Assembly: GCA_949361645.1 (NCBI GenBank)
Contig: OX442430.1
Coordinates: 7,426,351 to 7,490,350, forward strand
Direction: 5' to 3'
Length of the DNA stretch: 64,000 nt
From: Spongilla lacustris
Lineage: Eukaryota > Porifera > Demospongiae > Spongillida > Spongillidae
The notes under the pieces are model-generated. The model did no database searches and was not told the origin of the DNA. It worked only from the letters and a program-made list of their open reading frames with translations. Position 1 is the stretch's first letter, and each line of letters opens with the position of its first letter. This document shows, piece after piece, positions 34,968 through 47,229 of the stretch. A program made the position numbers and the translations under genes.

Positions 34968-36783
34968 TGTTACGCGCAAAGCGTGGATTTGCGCAAACCC
35001 GGGATTGTCCTGCGCAAACCCTGGATCCATGGTTTGTTTGCGCAAACTCGAGATTGCCCTTATATATATTTTAACCCAATCAACTCGCGTATCTCATAAT
35101 GTTCAACTGAACGAAGGCACAAAAGTCGTATCGACTACGCCAGAGCCTGGCAGAGCCGTTGAGCGTACACACAGATAAGTGGAGGTGACCTGTCGGTCTG
35201 TCAAGTCTGGTCTCCAACCTATTTGGGCTTTTCAAGACGGTAAGTTAATTGTGTGGTAGGCATTTATATATTAAGAGCGGATCGTGATACCCTCGATAGA
35301 ACACTTTCTTGTGATGGTTCTAAAAGGCCCAGTGGCTTCGCTTGAATCCAGCTTATGGGCGCCCGCTAATCACGATAGTGGGTGAAAGTCGTATCTGTAC
35401 TGTCAATATGTAACGCAAATATGGATAAAATTTGAAGTTAAAAAGTATGTAAACTGAAGTACAGCTGTATTTGTCAAAAAGGAAATCAGGGAGCTAGTTT
35501 GTTGGGTAGTTGCGCTTATAAATGGGACTATAGTACCAACCGTTTGAAGTTTTGGGTGAAGTTGCACTTGGACGCTGACTCTGTGATGTGTTCAGGATTC
35601 TAATAACACCACCGTGCTAGCTGTGTTAGTAAATTGGTGTATGTGGAAGATTTTTTTTATGACAGTGTCAACAATGAGGTCATGTATTACCAAAAAAAAA
35701 AACAAAAAACAAAAAAAAAAACTAACTTATGCATGTACAGAGAAAATTGTTAATTTCGTGTATGTATGTATGTTTTATAGATTTAGCATTCTTTGAATGT
35801 CTTCCATGGTCTACGGGTGTGGATATTCAGTTTGTGAGGGTGCTGGTCTGTCATCGAGGATGATCGAGTCACCAGGCCTGTTTATAAAACACTACAGCAA
35901 AATCTAGTCAGTGCCACACAATCCATCAGGATTTAAAGTACTAATCTATATTGTAGCCTCAAGTGCGTGTTCAAGTTGTGATTTTATCTACAAGGTTAAT
36001 CACTGATGATTGGATAGGTATGGACCAATCCTGCTCTTCAGAGCCAATCAGAGGAGAGGGGCAAGGAGGTGGCCTAGCTGAAACCTTGCACCAAATCAAT
36101 TAAAATTTGCTCATATCTTATTTTACCCATGCAAAATATTTCAATGGGAGCACTTTAATTGCTGAGAACTGGCCTGGTGACTCGACCATTCTTGATGACA
36201 GACCAGCATCCTCAATGGAAATTAGTCTTGGGCTGATTGGCATGAAATGAAGTAATTTATACATGCAATGCCAATTAAAATCTTGATGTAATAATTTCTA
36301 TCTATATATTTTTGTAGGTACTGGAGATGGTGAGGAATATCTCAGGGGAAATGTATTTCATATTTGGTAGCATTATTGGAAGCTTGTCAAGCAACTGTAC
36401 AAAGGAAGACATGAAGAACTGCTTGTCAAGATGTAATGAACCTGACCACATTTTCAAGATTGTACTCAGTGTCTCATCAGTAGAGAACAATTGTATTTGT
36501 ACACCATAGGCTTTTTATTTGTACTGAAAACGCATGTTATTTGATATAAAGTAATGTGGATGTACTAATTATTCGTTACCCATCGCTACTTAAATATATT
36601 ACATGCAGACATGTCTGATCTACGCTTTGCGCAGGGCAATCCCAGGATTGTCCTGATCCATGCTTTGCGCACGAGCAATCCTAGGATTGCGCGGCCAATC
36701 CATGGTTTGTACCACAAACCATGGATCCGGGGTTTGCGCAGGACAATCCCGGGATTGCGCAAATCCACGCTTTGCGCGTAACA
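34968..36783. mobile_element. 1.8-kb TIR element with GTTACGCGCAAAGCG ends
   Basis: Terminal inverted repeats of about 75 bases begin TGTTACGCGCAAAGCGTGGA and are nearly perfect. Both flanks have TATA at the junction, compatible with a TA or TATA target duplication. The right end has extra internal palindromes (CCATGGTTTGT...ACAAACCATGG). It encloses the small candidate gene at 35240-36509. Confidence 0.7.
36303..36509 (+). CDS. small Cys-containing exon, unknown function (low confidence)
   Basis: A TTTTTGTAG acceptor near 36317 is followed by GTACTGGAG and a frame from 36327 of 60 codons (MVRNISGEMYFIFGSIIGSL, then NCTKEDMKNCLSRC and NNCICTP). It has a hydrophobic N-terminal stretch and five cysteines. 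A GTAAGT donor at 35240 could end a non-coding first exon. I do not recognise the family. It may be a captured host exon or part of the enclosing transposon, or it may not be coding. Confidence 0.3.
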
Positions 36784-37680
36784 TATACATGCATGCATAT
36801 TTTTGCTGTTAGACTGACAAGTCAAGTGCTTAAAAATGATCCTATGACACTACCACCTGAACTTGCTCTCTCCTTTTCACTCTTTTAAAAAACGCTTTTG
36901 TGCTCTTCCTTTGACATTTGAGACACCTTTCACACTTCCCCGCGTGGATTTATTATAAATGAACTAAGCGTTGCCTATACTCGCCACTAGTCGCCAGCTC
37001 GCATATAATCCATCACAAACATGACAGATATGCACATATGTAACGTGAGCTTCGCTAAACAGTGCCGTTTACGTTAAGCGACAATTCGGTACCAAACTTC
37101 CGCCATATAATTTTTGTTCTCCTCCTCCTCCTCCTCCTCCTCCTCCTCCTCCTCCTCCTCCTCCTCCTCCTTCCGTTCAACTGCAGGTTATTCTTCATGC
37201 AAGGAGGCCGTTCAGTTGAAACTGTCTAAAAACTTGCGCTCCGAAATTTAATGTTGCTATAAATTATAAAGCGCAGTTGGCATCTGGAATCTACGCTATA
37301 GCGCTTCCTATATTTACAGGTATACCTGTATGACGCGTGCACATCTGCAATTGCTGTAGCGTAAAGCTCGCGCTATACAGAAATCATAAGAATACATATG
37401 CATGAATATCATAAATGATGCTTCACTGAAGACTGATTTGGCTAGCGGTATATTCCTTGAGCTGCCTTACTTGTATTCCAAGCACTCCATAAATATCAAA
37501 AGCACTTAACTTGATTGGAATTTGGTATATAGAGGAATCTGCGAAGATAGTTTTTGCAATAATTCAATAAAATTATTAAACACGATAAAACTGCATGGTT
37601 GTAACTCCCCTAAACTACACCGTACGGGTGCATAGGCTATAGTAATGCGAGCGTCAGCCAATTGTTATTTACTTCACGCG
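36784..37680. other. 5' flank of B1 unit
   Basis: Includes a (TCC)n microsatellite at about 37120-37171 and the conserved distal block of the B units (37240-37400). No gene. Confidence 0.6.
37255..37395 (+). promoter_or_regulatory. conserved distal 5' block of B units with 16-bp palindrome
   Basis: CTACGCTATAGCGC, the palindrome TACAGGTATACCTGTA and CTGTAGCGTAAAGCTCGCGC occur about 600 bases upstream of B1. They recur at 39.86 and 47.94 kb (plus) and at 55.6, 56.55 and 61.1 kb (minus). The conservation may be regulatory, or simply duplication history. Confidence 0.4.
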
Positions 37681-37699
37681 GCTACATGTAATTACATGC

Positions 37700-37914
37700 A
37701 AGGTGTGTGTTAATATTGTTTGGGTTCGAAGGAAACAACTTCTTTGTTGCATTTGTTTTGTTTATATATATTGTTGTCATCTTGGCCTTCCACCTGCACA
37801 GACGAAAGGAGTAGACGACTCAATAAAGGGGGTGTGGTAATGTACGAGTCGTATAAATGTCCACATTTCGAATCGGTTTCCCACACTTCAACCCACTAGA
37901 AGACTAACGAAGAG
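37700..37914 (+). promoter_or_regulatory. B1 promoter (TATAAA at 37852..37857)
   Basis: TATAAA lies 63 bases before the ATG. Upstream are a GGGGGTGTGG box, ACGACTCA and a CACCTG E-box (in CCACCTGCACAG), all shared by the other B copies. Confidence 0.65.
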
Positions 37915-39218
37915 ATGCAGGCTAGGTTATCCAGCCTAGTTCTTGCGGCGTTAGCACTGGTAAGTATATGGAACGGCGCATGCTGCATGGTTGCGCGGAA
38001 AATGACGTAATGTTGCAACATGCATGCATGTTAGATAACCTAAAAGGGGCGAATTTTTGCTTTAATCCTGTGTGTATATATGTAATAATTATGATTATAT
38101 ATTATTATTATACATATATTATATGTGCACGTTTGCAGGTCGCATCAGCTAATCCCTACCAAGCCCCTGTCCTCTACCAAGCTCCTGCCTGCAACCTTGC
38201 GTGTCCTAGCAACCAGGTGCTGAACGCTAAGACCTGCAGCTGTCAGTGCGCTAACCAGGTCGCGTGCAATCCTGGTCAATATTTCGACACTACTACCTGT
38301 CAGTGCGAGTGTCCAGCTGTTATTGCTTGTCCCGCGGGCCAGACCTTCAGCTACACAAGCTGCAGCTGTCAGTCCGTGTGCGGAAGTGTCCAGCAGACGT
38401 GTCCGTTCCCCCTGGTCTTCGACTACACCCAATGTCAGTGCGTGTGTCCCAGCAACACGCCATCCTTTTGCGGAGTGGGACAGGTGTTGAATCCGAGCAC
38501 GTGCGCCTGCCAGTGCGCCGCCAGTAGCTGCAACTCCCTCCAGCAGCTCGACCCAAACACCTGTCAGTGTGTGTGCGTACAGGTGATAGCGGTGGTAGCA
38601 CCTCCTCAGATCAGCGTTCCAAGCTTCCCAGTCTCTGCTCCTGGAGGTCCCGGTACTCGAGGTCCCGGGGGTCCTTCTCCTGGAGGTCCCGGTACTCGAG
38701 GTCCCGGAGGTCCTTCTCCTGGAGGTCCCGGTACTCGAGGTCCCGGGGGTCCTGCTCATGGAGGTCCCGGTACTCGAGGTCCCGGGGGTTCTGCTCATGG
38801 AGGTCCCAGTACTCGAGGTCCCGGGGGTTCTGCTCATGGAGGTCCCGGTACTCGAGGTCCCGGGGGTCCTGCTCATGGAGGTCCCGGTACTCGAGGTCCC
38901 GGGGGTCCTGCTCATGGAGGTCCCGGTACTCGAGGTCCCGGGGGTCCTGCTCATGGAGGTCCCGGTACTCGAGGTCCTGGGGGTCCTGCTCATGGAGGTC
39001 CTGGGGGTCCTGCTCATGGAGGTCCTAGAGGTGGAGGAGGAGGCCAAGCAGCGCGAGGAGGTGGAGGCTATGGAGGTTATGGAGGCAGAAGAGATGTGCA
39101 CGTGGAGAAACTACGTCGCGGAGTCGCGAGATTCAGCTATCAGTCTGCAGTCCAGTACCAAACGCTACCATTCTGCCCAGCCGGACAAGTGGCCGATTCT
39201 TCTTGCACCTGTCACTGA
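37915..39218 (+). CDS. B1: secreted Cys-rich, Gly/Pro-repeat protein
   Basis: Exons 37915..37959 and 38139..39218 give 374 aa. Exon 1 is exactly 15 codons (MQARLSSLVLAALAL, GTAAGT donor, phase 0). Exon 2 begins VASANPYQAP after TTTGCAG, completing a signal peptide with likely cleavage after ASA. Residues of about 30-155 hold five CXC units (for example CNPGQYFDTTTCQCEC). Residues 183-313 are about ten copies of a 13-residue unit GGPGTRGPGGPAH, collagen-like triplets interrupted by one residue each cycle. Then come a GGYGGYGG segment, RRDVHVEKLRRGVARFSYQS and a final CPAGQVADSSCTCH. The CXC units tie it to family A. A matrix or adhesive role is inferred only. Confidence 0.85.
38642..39030 (+). 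repeat. 39-bp coding minisatellite of B1
   Basis: A 39-base unit (GGAGGTCCCGGTACTCGAGG and the following 19 bases) in about ten copies, the last ones shortened. Copy number and unit variants differ in every paralogue. Confidence 0.85.
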
Positions 39219-39566
39219 AACAAAACTGATAATATTGTGTTAGTATTGATCAGTTGGCATTTATAATGATTATTTATATACAGAAATTCACCCAGCTGAT
39301 TCACCATGCATGTAGGAGTTTGGTTTGGCTTTGTAAATACAACTTTTTTTTGTCGATTACCCCCTTCCCACTCTTTAGACGAACAACTGATTACTGAGTA
39401 ATTTACAATTAGTAAATCTAATTGTACGATCATCACAGAAGGTTCAAAACTTAGCGGCCATATTGTAGTGGCCCAAAACGTGTGCATTATTTAGAATTCG
39501 GGTTTACCGATAATGTTCGGTCTAATTAATTAAAATCATAACCATAAGCACATATACTTGGAACCG

Positions 39567-39572
39567 AATAAA
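39567..39572 (+). terminator. AATAAA signal of B1
   Basis: Lies within CCGAATAAAATGGTTATTG, 349 bases past the stop. The same context is found downstream of B2 (42406..42411) and, less exactly, other copies. Confidence 0.5.
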
Positions 39573-40549
39573 ATGGTTATTGTTGCGTGGCGGTGCGTGT
39601 TAGATTTACATCATCGTCGTGGTCCAAAACAATATGGACGCTAATGTTCCTTCCCAGGATAACGCGGCAATAAATTTAAGACCGTGGGCGTTCAAAAAAC
39701 AAAGTGGAAGACACCATGCATTCTCCAATTTTGAAGCAAGCTCGTAGAGAGTGCATCAAGAATAATTACTGATTTTCTTCATGCATGGGGGCCGCTCATT
39801 TAAAACTGTCTATAAAAACTTGCGCTCCGAAATTAAATGTTGTTAAAAGCGTTGGCATCCGGAATCTACACTATAGCGCTCCCTTATTTGCAGGTATACC
39901 TGTATGACGCGTGCACATCTGCAATCGCTGTAGCGTGTAGCTCGCGCTATACAGAAATCATAAGAATATATATATATATATGCATGCATGAATATCATAA
40001 CGATTCTTCAAGATTTGGCTAGCCCAATATACCGGTATATTTCTTGAGCTGCATGTATTCCGCGCACTCCATAAATATCATGCAAAAGCGCTTCAAATTC
40101 GGCATATAGAGGAATCTGCATGTCGTTATTGATTTGTTCAGATTTAACTGAATATCATGCACCCGGCTATATTCACACCGGCTTCAGTGGCTATATATGT
40201 CATGGTTAATTGCACGTATATATCTCCACAAAGGATTGCACTAAGAGCGAGACAAAGAAAAGAACAAATCAATAGCCAGATTGCCACTTCTTAAATTCAC
40301 CACTCGTAAGCGAAAATAATTAGAGCACCAAAATCGATTACAACTGATTATATATTTATATTGCGAAGATAATTTGTGTTATTATACACGATAAAACTGC
40401 ATGGTTGTAACTTCCTAAGGGTAGCATGGACACATTCCATAAACTACACCGTGCGGGTGCATAGGCTATAGTAGTTTAAGAAAATGCGAGCGTCAGCCGG
40501 GAAATTGTTATTTACTTCGCGCGGCTACATGTAATTACATGCAAGGTGT
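39573..40549. other. B1-B2 intergenic, duplicated unit flank
   Basis: Contains the paralogous empty site of the CACTA insertion (AACAATATGGACGCTA at 39629) and the conserved distal block near 39860-39960. No gene. Confidence 0.6.
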
Positions 40550-40752
40550 GTGTTAATATTGTTTGGGTTCGTAGGAAACAACTTCTTTGTTGCATTTGTT
40601 TTGTTTATATTGTTGTCATCTTGGCCTTCCACCTGCACAGACGAAAGGAGTAGACGACTCAAAAAGGGGGTGTGGTAATGTACGAGTCGTATAAATGTCC
40701 ACATTTCGAATCGGTTTCCCACACTTCAACCCACTAGAAGACTAACGAAGAG
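40550..40752 (+). promoter_or_regulatory. B2 promoter (TATAAA at 40690..40695)
   Basis: Same layout as B1, with TATAAA 63 bases before the ATG and GACTCAAAAAGGGGGTGTGG upstream. Confidence 0.65.
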
Positions 40753-42062
40753 ATGCAGGCTAGGTTATCCAGCCTGGTTCTTGCGGCGTTAGCACTGGTA
40801 AGTATATGCAACGGCACACGCTGCATGGTTGCGCGGAAAATGACGTAATGTTGCAACATGCATGTTTGATAACCTAAAAGGTGCGAATTTTTGCATAAAT
40901 CCTGTGTATATATATATTATGTGCCCGTTTGCAGGTCGCATCGGCTAATCCCTTCCAAGCCCCTGTCCTCTACCAAGCCCCTGCTGTCTGCAATCTTGCG
41001 TGTCCTAGCAACCAGGTGCTGAACGCTCAGACCTGCAGCTGTCAGTGCGCTAACCAGGTCGCGTGCAATCCTGGTCAATATTTCGACACTACTACCTGTC
41101 AGTGCGAGTGTCCAGCTGTTATTGCTTGTCCCGCGGGCCAGACCTTCAGCTACACAAGCTGCAGCTGTCAGTCCGTGTGCGGAAGTGTCCAGCAGACGTG
41201 TCCGTTCCCACTGGTCTTCGACTACACCCAATGTCAGTGCGCGTGTCCCAGCAACACGCCATCCTTTTGCGGAGTGGGACAGGTGTTGAATCCGAGCACG
41301 TGCGCCTGCCAGTGTGCCGCCAGTAGCTGCAACTCCCTCCAGCAGCTCGACCCAAACACCTGTCAGTGTGTGTGCGTACAGGTGATAGCGGTGGTAGCAC
41401 CACCTCAGATCAGCGTTCCAAGCTTCCCAGTCTCTGCTCCTGGAGGTCCCGGTACTCGAGGTCCCGGGGGTCCTTCTCCTGGAGGTCCCGGTACTCGAAG
41501 ACCCGGGGGTCCTGCCCCTGGAGGTCCTGGGGGTCCTGCTCATGGAGGTCCCGGTACTCGAGGTCCCGGGGGTCCTGCTCATGGAGGTCCCCGTACTCGA
41601 GGTCCCGGGGGTCCTGCTCATGGAGGTCCCGGTACTCGAGGTCCCGGGGGTCCTGCTCATGGAGGTCCTGGGGGGCCTGCTCATGGAGGACCCGGTACTC
41701 GAGGTCCTGGGGGTCCTTCTCATGGAGGTCCTGGGGGTCCTGCTCATGGAGGTCCCGGTACTCGAGGTCCTGGGGGTCCTTCTCATGGGGGTCCTTCTCA
41801 TGGAGGTCCTGGGGGTCCTTCTCATGGAGGTCCTGGGGGTCCTTCTCATGGAGGTCCTGGGGGTCCTTCTCATGGAGGTCCTGGGGGTCCTTCTGGAGGA
41901 GGAGGTGGAGTCTATGGAGGTTATAGAGGCAGAAGAGATGTGCACGTGGAGAAACTACGTCGCGGAGTCGCAAGATTCAGCTATCAGTCTGCAGTCCAGT
42001 ACCAAACGCTACCATTCTGCCCAGCCGGACAAGTGGCCGATTCTTCTTGCACCTGTCACTGA
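40753..42062 (+). CDS. B2: secreted Cys-rich, Gly/Pro-repeat protein
   Basis: Exons 40753..40797 and 40935..42062 give 390 aa. Signal exon and five CXC units are almost identical to B1, with one extra codon before the first Cys. The repeat domain (41444-41900) is longer than in B1 and shifts from the 13-residue GTR-containing unit to a shorter GGPGGPSH unit at its 3' end. The poly-Gly segment is short (SGGGGGVYGGYRG) and lacks the QAARG insert of B1. The RRDVHVEKLRRG tail and CPAGQ end are conserved. AATAAA lies at 42406..42411. Confidence 0.85.
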
Positions 42063-43469
42063 AACAAAACTGATAATATGGTGTTAGTGTTGATCAGTTG
42101 GCATTTATAATTATTATAATTATTTATGTACAGAAATGCACCCAGGCTCCAGCTGATTCAACATGCATGTAGGTGTTTGGCTTGGCTTTTATGTTGTCGA
42201 TCTCCCCTTTCCCACTTATTAAGACGAACAACTGATGAGTAATTTATTCACAATTAGTTAATCCAATTGTACGATCCCTTGCCGCATCATCATAGAAGGT
42301 TCAATACGATGCGGCCATATTGAGTATTCGGGTAACCAATGATGTAATAAGAACCGCGGTCTAGTTAGTTGTAATCATAACCATAAGCACATATACTTGG
42401 AACCGAATAAAATGGTTATTGTCAGTTGCGTGCGTACAATTATTTATACATCATTTGTCGTTGTGCCCAAAACAATATGCACTGTTAAAAAAAGGGTGTT
42501 GCCACAACACCCTTAGGGGTGTTCGTACGCCTGTTTAGGAATAACACCCCATGGAGTGTTGTGGTAACCGCTCAGGGGTGTTAGAGCTAACACCCCTGAA
42601 GTGTAGCCAGTACACTCTAATGGGTGTTGACACAGGTATCAATAGTTCGTACATGCACCGTAATCTTATGATACAACGTAAATTAATCTTCATAAAGTAT
42701 ACAACAACAGTTGATGATTTTAATAAAAAGTTGACAATAAATACAATCATACAACAAAACTATAAACATGTCTTTAGGGCGATCAAGTAGTCCTGGAGTG
42801 TTTCTCTGCATGCTTCGGACACTAAACAAACGGAGAAAATATATAATGGTCAGGTTCCAATATGAGACATGTCTAACCTTTTTAATTGAATCTTGGGTGC
42901 AGCCCTCAGTCCGATGATGGTCATGTTCGCTAAGCGGATCGGTGACAATAACAGCGTCAATCGTACCGATTCTTAAGCTTACCTGGAAGGCTTGCTAGAG
43001 CGAGCGTGTCATATGACCTTTGTAAGGTAAGGTAGGGCGTTATTTAGCGCGACAAGGTACTTACATGCCTTATGCAATAGTGAGGCAGCGCAGCGAGCGG
43101 TAGTAGCCGTATTTTCCTTAGCTAGACCGTATAAACAGGCATTCCGGTCCGATCGCAAACTGCTGTTCTCGATGAACTCTCTTCAAAGCGCTCAACTCGT
43201 CTTACTCAAATGCATCGCTCAATGCTGGAAGAAAACAAATAGCTTACCAAAAAGTCGGAACTTACTTACCTGTTCATAAATAACAGAACGTGTTTCTAAA
43301 GGTCACGCATGCGCAATGAAATATATTTTTAGCATGACCTTACATATTTATGTTACAATTGTGAATACACGTTGCCCAAATGTGAGGAAAGCTATACATG
43401 TACAGGACTTTTGAGTAGTTCCGATTGCAAAAAAGCGCACTTCTCTCAGAGTGTATTTGCTGTCCAACA

Positions 43470-46095
43470 GTATTTCTGTGTATGTGTGAATGTGTGTGGA
43501 CATGTATGCACACACATACACACATGTGCATGTGTGTTAATGTGTGCATTGTGTGTGTGAATGCGTGTGTGTGAATGCGTGTGTGTGAATATGCATGTGT
43601 GTGTATGTGCATGTGTGCCATGTGTGTGTATGTAGGCCTGTAGCAAGGGGGGTTGGTCAATCTCCCTTGTTTGATGCCTTATTGCGAGGGGACCCCCCAC
43701 CCCCCCACTTTCGTATCAATGTGAGGCCCCCCCTCCCCCTTCCCCAACAGTCCTGCAGTCCTATTAATCGACGCTCCCCACTGCCGGACTTCCTGCCTAC
43801 GAGCCTGTGTATGCATGTGCATGTGTGTGCATGTATGCATTGTGTGTGTACTTATGTGTACATGTGTATGTGTTTATATGTGTATGTGTGTGCATTAGCA
43901 TGAGTCTGTGATGCATGTGTGTGCATTGTGTGTATGTCTGCACATGTTTGTGTGCATGTGTGTATGTGTTCATGTGTGTGTGTGTGTATGTGTGTGTACA
44001 TGTGTGTAAGTGTGCATGTGTGTGTATGTGTGCATGTGTGTATGTGTGCATGTGTGTGTATGTGTGCATGTGTGTGTATGTGTGCATGTGTGTGTATGTG
44101 TGCATGTGTGTGTATGTGTGCATGTGTGTCACGTGTGTAGGTGTGTATATGTGCGCATGTGTGTATGTGTGCATGTGTGTATGTGCGCATGTGTGTGTAT
44201 GTGTGTGCATGTGTGTGTGCATGTGTGTATGTGTGTGTCATGTGTGTATATACGTGTGTGCATGTGTGTATGTGTGTGTGTGCATGTGTGTGCATGTGTG
44301 CGTGCATGTGTGTATGTGTGCACAGTGGCGTAGGAGCTGGGGTGGCAGCAGCGGCCATGGCCGCTGCACTTTTCCGTGAACAACAAAATAATAATAATAG
44401 GTTGACAATATACAAGCGCACATGTACATGTGTACGAATTTAATTAGCTGAGCAATTGCTGCTAGTTATAATCGATCACTTATACATGTACCTTCACAAG
44501 CAAAACTTTGGTATTAACCAATTAATTCCTGTAGATGCAAATAGGCATCAAATAGGTGTTTACTATTACATGTACCAAGGTATTTTGGGTGAGGTGACCA
44601 CAAACCAATGAAAAATAATACCAATTTGAAGTTCTTCATGAACATGGCTTCAGTGGGTGTCATTACATTATCCCATCCTGCCACACAAATTTTTTTTGAC
44701 CACATATGAGATCAAATCACCAAACAAAGGCATTAATTGGTTTTAAGGTCCCATATACGTAGTTTACAACCACTACCACAAGTGCCCTTGGCTGCACTAT
44801 AGCTGTTTTATATTACATGCACAGAGGCAAGGTTTCAAAAGAAACGTACTGTTTACTGCTTACAGTCTTTGCGTAGTTTTTGGAGTTTATCTACGCAAAA
44901 AGTGTTGGCTTCTGGGGCTCCGCCCCAGACCTCTATGGCAGGACTTCCAGTGCTCCCGGCCCCCATGCATACCCCTGGCTGGGTGGGAGGGGTGCCCCCC
45001 CCTCCGGCACCTTCCCCATGGAGGCAGGGGAACCGCCGTTATTGGCCGCTGCACTTTATATTCCCTTCCTACGCCACTGGTGCATGTGTGTGTATATGTG
45101 CATGTGTGTGTGTGCGTGTGTGTATGTGTGTGTGTGCGTGTGTGTACATGTATGTGTATGTGTATGTGTGTGTGTATGTGTGTGTGCGTGTGTGTATGTG
45201 TGTGTGTGCATGTGTGTGCATGTGTGTATGTGTGCATGTGTGTATGTGTGCATGTGTGTGCATGTGTGGGCATGTGTGTACATGTGCATGTGTGTGTGCA
45301 TGTGTGTAAGTGTGTGCATGTGTGTGTGCATGTGTGCGTGCATGTGTGTATGTGTGTATGTGTGTGTGTGCATGTGTGTGCATGTGTGTGTGCATGTGTG
45401 TGTGCATGTGTCAGCATGTGTGTATGTGTGCACGTGTGTGTGCATGTGTGTATGTGTGCATGTGTGTAGGTGTGTATGTATGCATGTGTGTGCATGTGTG
45501 TGCATGTGTGTGTATGTGTGCATGTGTGTGTGCATGTGTGTATGTGTGCATGTGTGTAGGTGTGTATGTATGCATGTGTGTGCATGTGTGTGCATGTGTG
45601 TACATGTACATGTGTGTGTACTGGATTGCCCCTAATTTGACTAACCCACCCCCTGGTTTACACAAAAATAATACTACATGGCATGCCATATAACAGTGCA
45701 GAGGGAAGACATTCATTTTTGCCCAACCCCTATATTTTTATATATTCTGAAACCCACCCCCTGTTGAAAATGTGTGTATGTGTGCATGTGTGTTGCCCCT
45801 AATTTAAATCCCTGGTGTGCATGTTTGTGTGTCATGTGTGTATGTGTGCATGTGTGTGCACGTGTGTGTGCACGTGTGTGTGCACGTGTGTGTGCATGTG
45901 TGTGTGCATGTGTGTGTGCATGTGTGTGTATGTGTGTGCATGTGTGTGCATGTGCATGTGTGTGTACAGTGCATGTGTTTATGCATGTGTATGTGTGCAT
46001 GTGTGTATGTATGTGTGTGTATGTGTGCATGTGTGTATGTGTATGCAACATGTGTGTATGTGTGCATGTGTGTATGTACATGTGTGTATGGAACG
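43470..46095. repeat. long TG/CATG microsatellite arrays
   Basis: Irregular (TGTGTGCATG)n and (TGTGTATG)n arrays at 43475-43635, 43805-44322, 45080-45620 and 45770-46090. Long open frames of Cys-Val or Thr-His dipeptides on both strands are artefacts of the repeat. Such alternating tracts can adopt Z-DNA. Confidence 0.85.
44323..45079. mobile_element. hAT-like element inside TG array
   Basis: Ends CAGTGGCGTAGGA...TCCTACGCCACTG, 13 bases perfect. CAGTGGCGTAG ends are common in hAT elements. Target duplication is unreadable within the microsatellite. No transposase. Confidence 0.55.
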
Positions 46096-46682
46096 CACCT
46101 CAGTACTGATGGAACGAGGGAGAATGCAAAGAGTGTCCAAACACCTGCCATTAAGGCCACACAACAGTGTTCAGCAGCATTCATCCAGCATATTTCATTA
46201 TTGTCTACTTTCTATCAGGACCTGCATGTGGTATAATGATATAGACATGTAGCCACATGACTGCATGAACACTTTTAGCATAAACCCAATATTCAAGCTG
46301 TGAAATATATATTTTTTGAAATTAATATAGACTGTTTCCTTGCTATATGCACATAACAAAATACTTCAGTGTGAATATATGCTCACATGTCATTTTACTA
46401 GGGTGTGATCTAAATAGAATCCAAGTAGGCTATGCCATGCTACTTATTAACCTTGACTTCACTCTCAACACAAAGTGGCATGAACAAGCTTGCATCAAAT
46501 TTGAAACTTAGTATAGGGCCTATGCATGCGTACTACAACACACTACTGATAGCGAAGCGCTAGCATGAGCACAGCGGTGCACATTGACGAACACTGCACA
46601 CTAGCCTTCATAAGCACAGCTAGATTACACGCATGAATACGGTAATTGCTGCGCATTTCGAAAAGGCAACGTGTATACGCAC

Positions 46683-47229
46683 TAGTTGGGCGTGGCCCTC
46701 CCTTCGCGTATTGGCGGAAGGTCGGGTTGCAAGCCTATAGCAAGATTTGTTCTGGAGTGTTATGTAATATCGTTGTGAATATCGTTCTGTTATTGCACAT
46801 TCGGGTAGTGATTATTGAGCGTTAGATTACGTGTGATATGCGGTTTGTGTGTCTGCAGAGCAGCTGTTCAAGATATGTACATGTATTGCTTCGGGTGCGG
46901 TATCGATTAGTTGGGCATGGTCCGCCCTTCGCATTGTTGTTCAGGCTTCATAGTAGCAGGGCAGCGCAACTCTTTAGCTGCCTCTGTAAAACATTCGCAA
47001 ACAAAAGCAATGTTTGTCCGCTCCATGAAAATTCATATACATGTAAGTTAAATGGAAGGAGCAGCTGCCTATCATTACCTCACATCAGCCGCTAATTGGG
47101 TGATAATGGAACCCACTTGAACGCTGCAATCCGATTGGACTGCAATCCCCGTTGCAGCAGAACAAATCCAGGTATAGGCTTGCAACCCGACCTTCCGCCA
47201 ATACGCGAAGGGAGGGCCACGCCCAACTA
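46683..47229. mobile_element. Mutator-like MITE with 9-bp target duplication
   Basis: Near-perfect inverted repeats of about 57 bases begin TAGTTGGGCGTGGCCCTCCC. They are flanked by identical 9-bp TATACGCAC (46674..46682 and 47230..47238). Long inverted repeats with 9-bp duplications are the Mutator-like signature. It is the most complete member of the family seen at 18519, 22434 and 25732. Confidence 0.75.

Noticed and set aside
38642..39030. True collagen domain
   Set aside because: The Gly register breaks every 13 residues, so a continuous G-x-y helix is not encoded.
38145..39101. Ser/Thr/Arg-rich frames antisense to B1, and similar ones opposite B2, B3, B4, B6 and B7
   Set aside because: They arise from the 39-bp minisatellite being open in several frames. 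The sense frame keeps the splice sites and Cys units.
43797..46184. Long Thr-His and Cys-Val open frames
   Set aside because: Translations of the TG/CATG microsatellite. Open in all frames because the repeat lacks stops.
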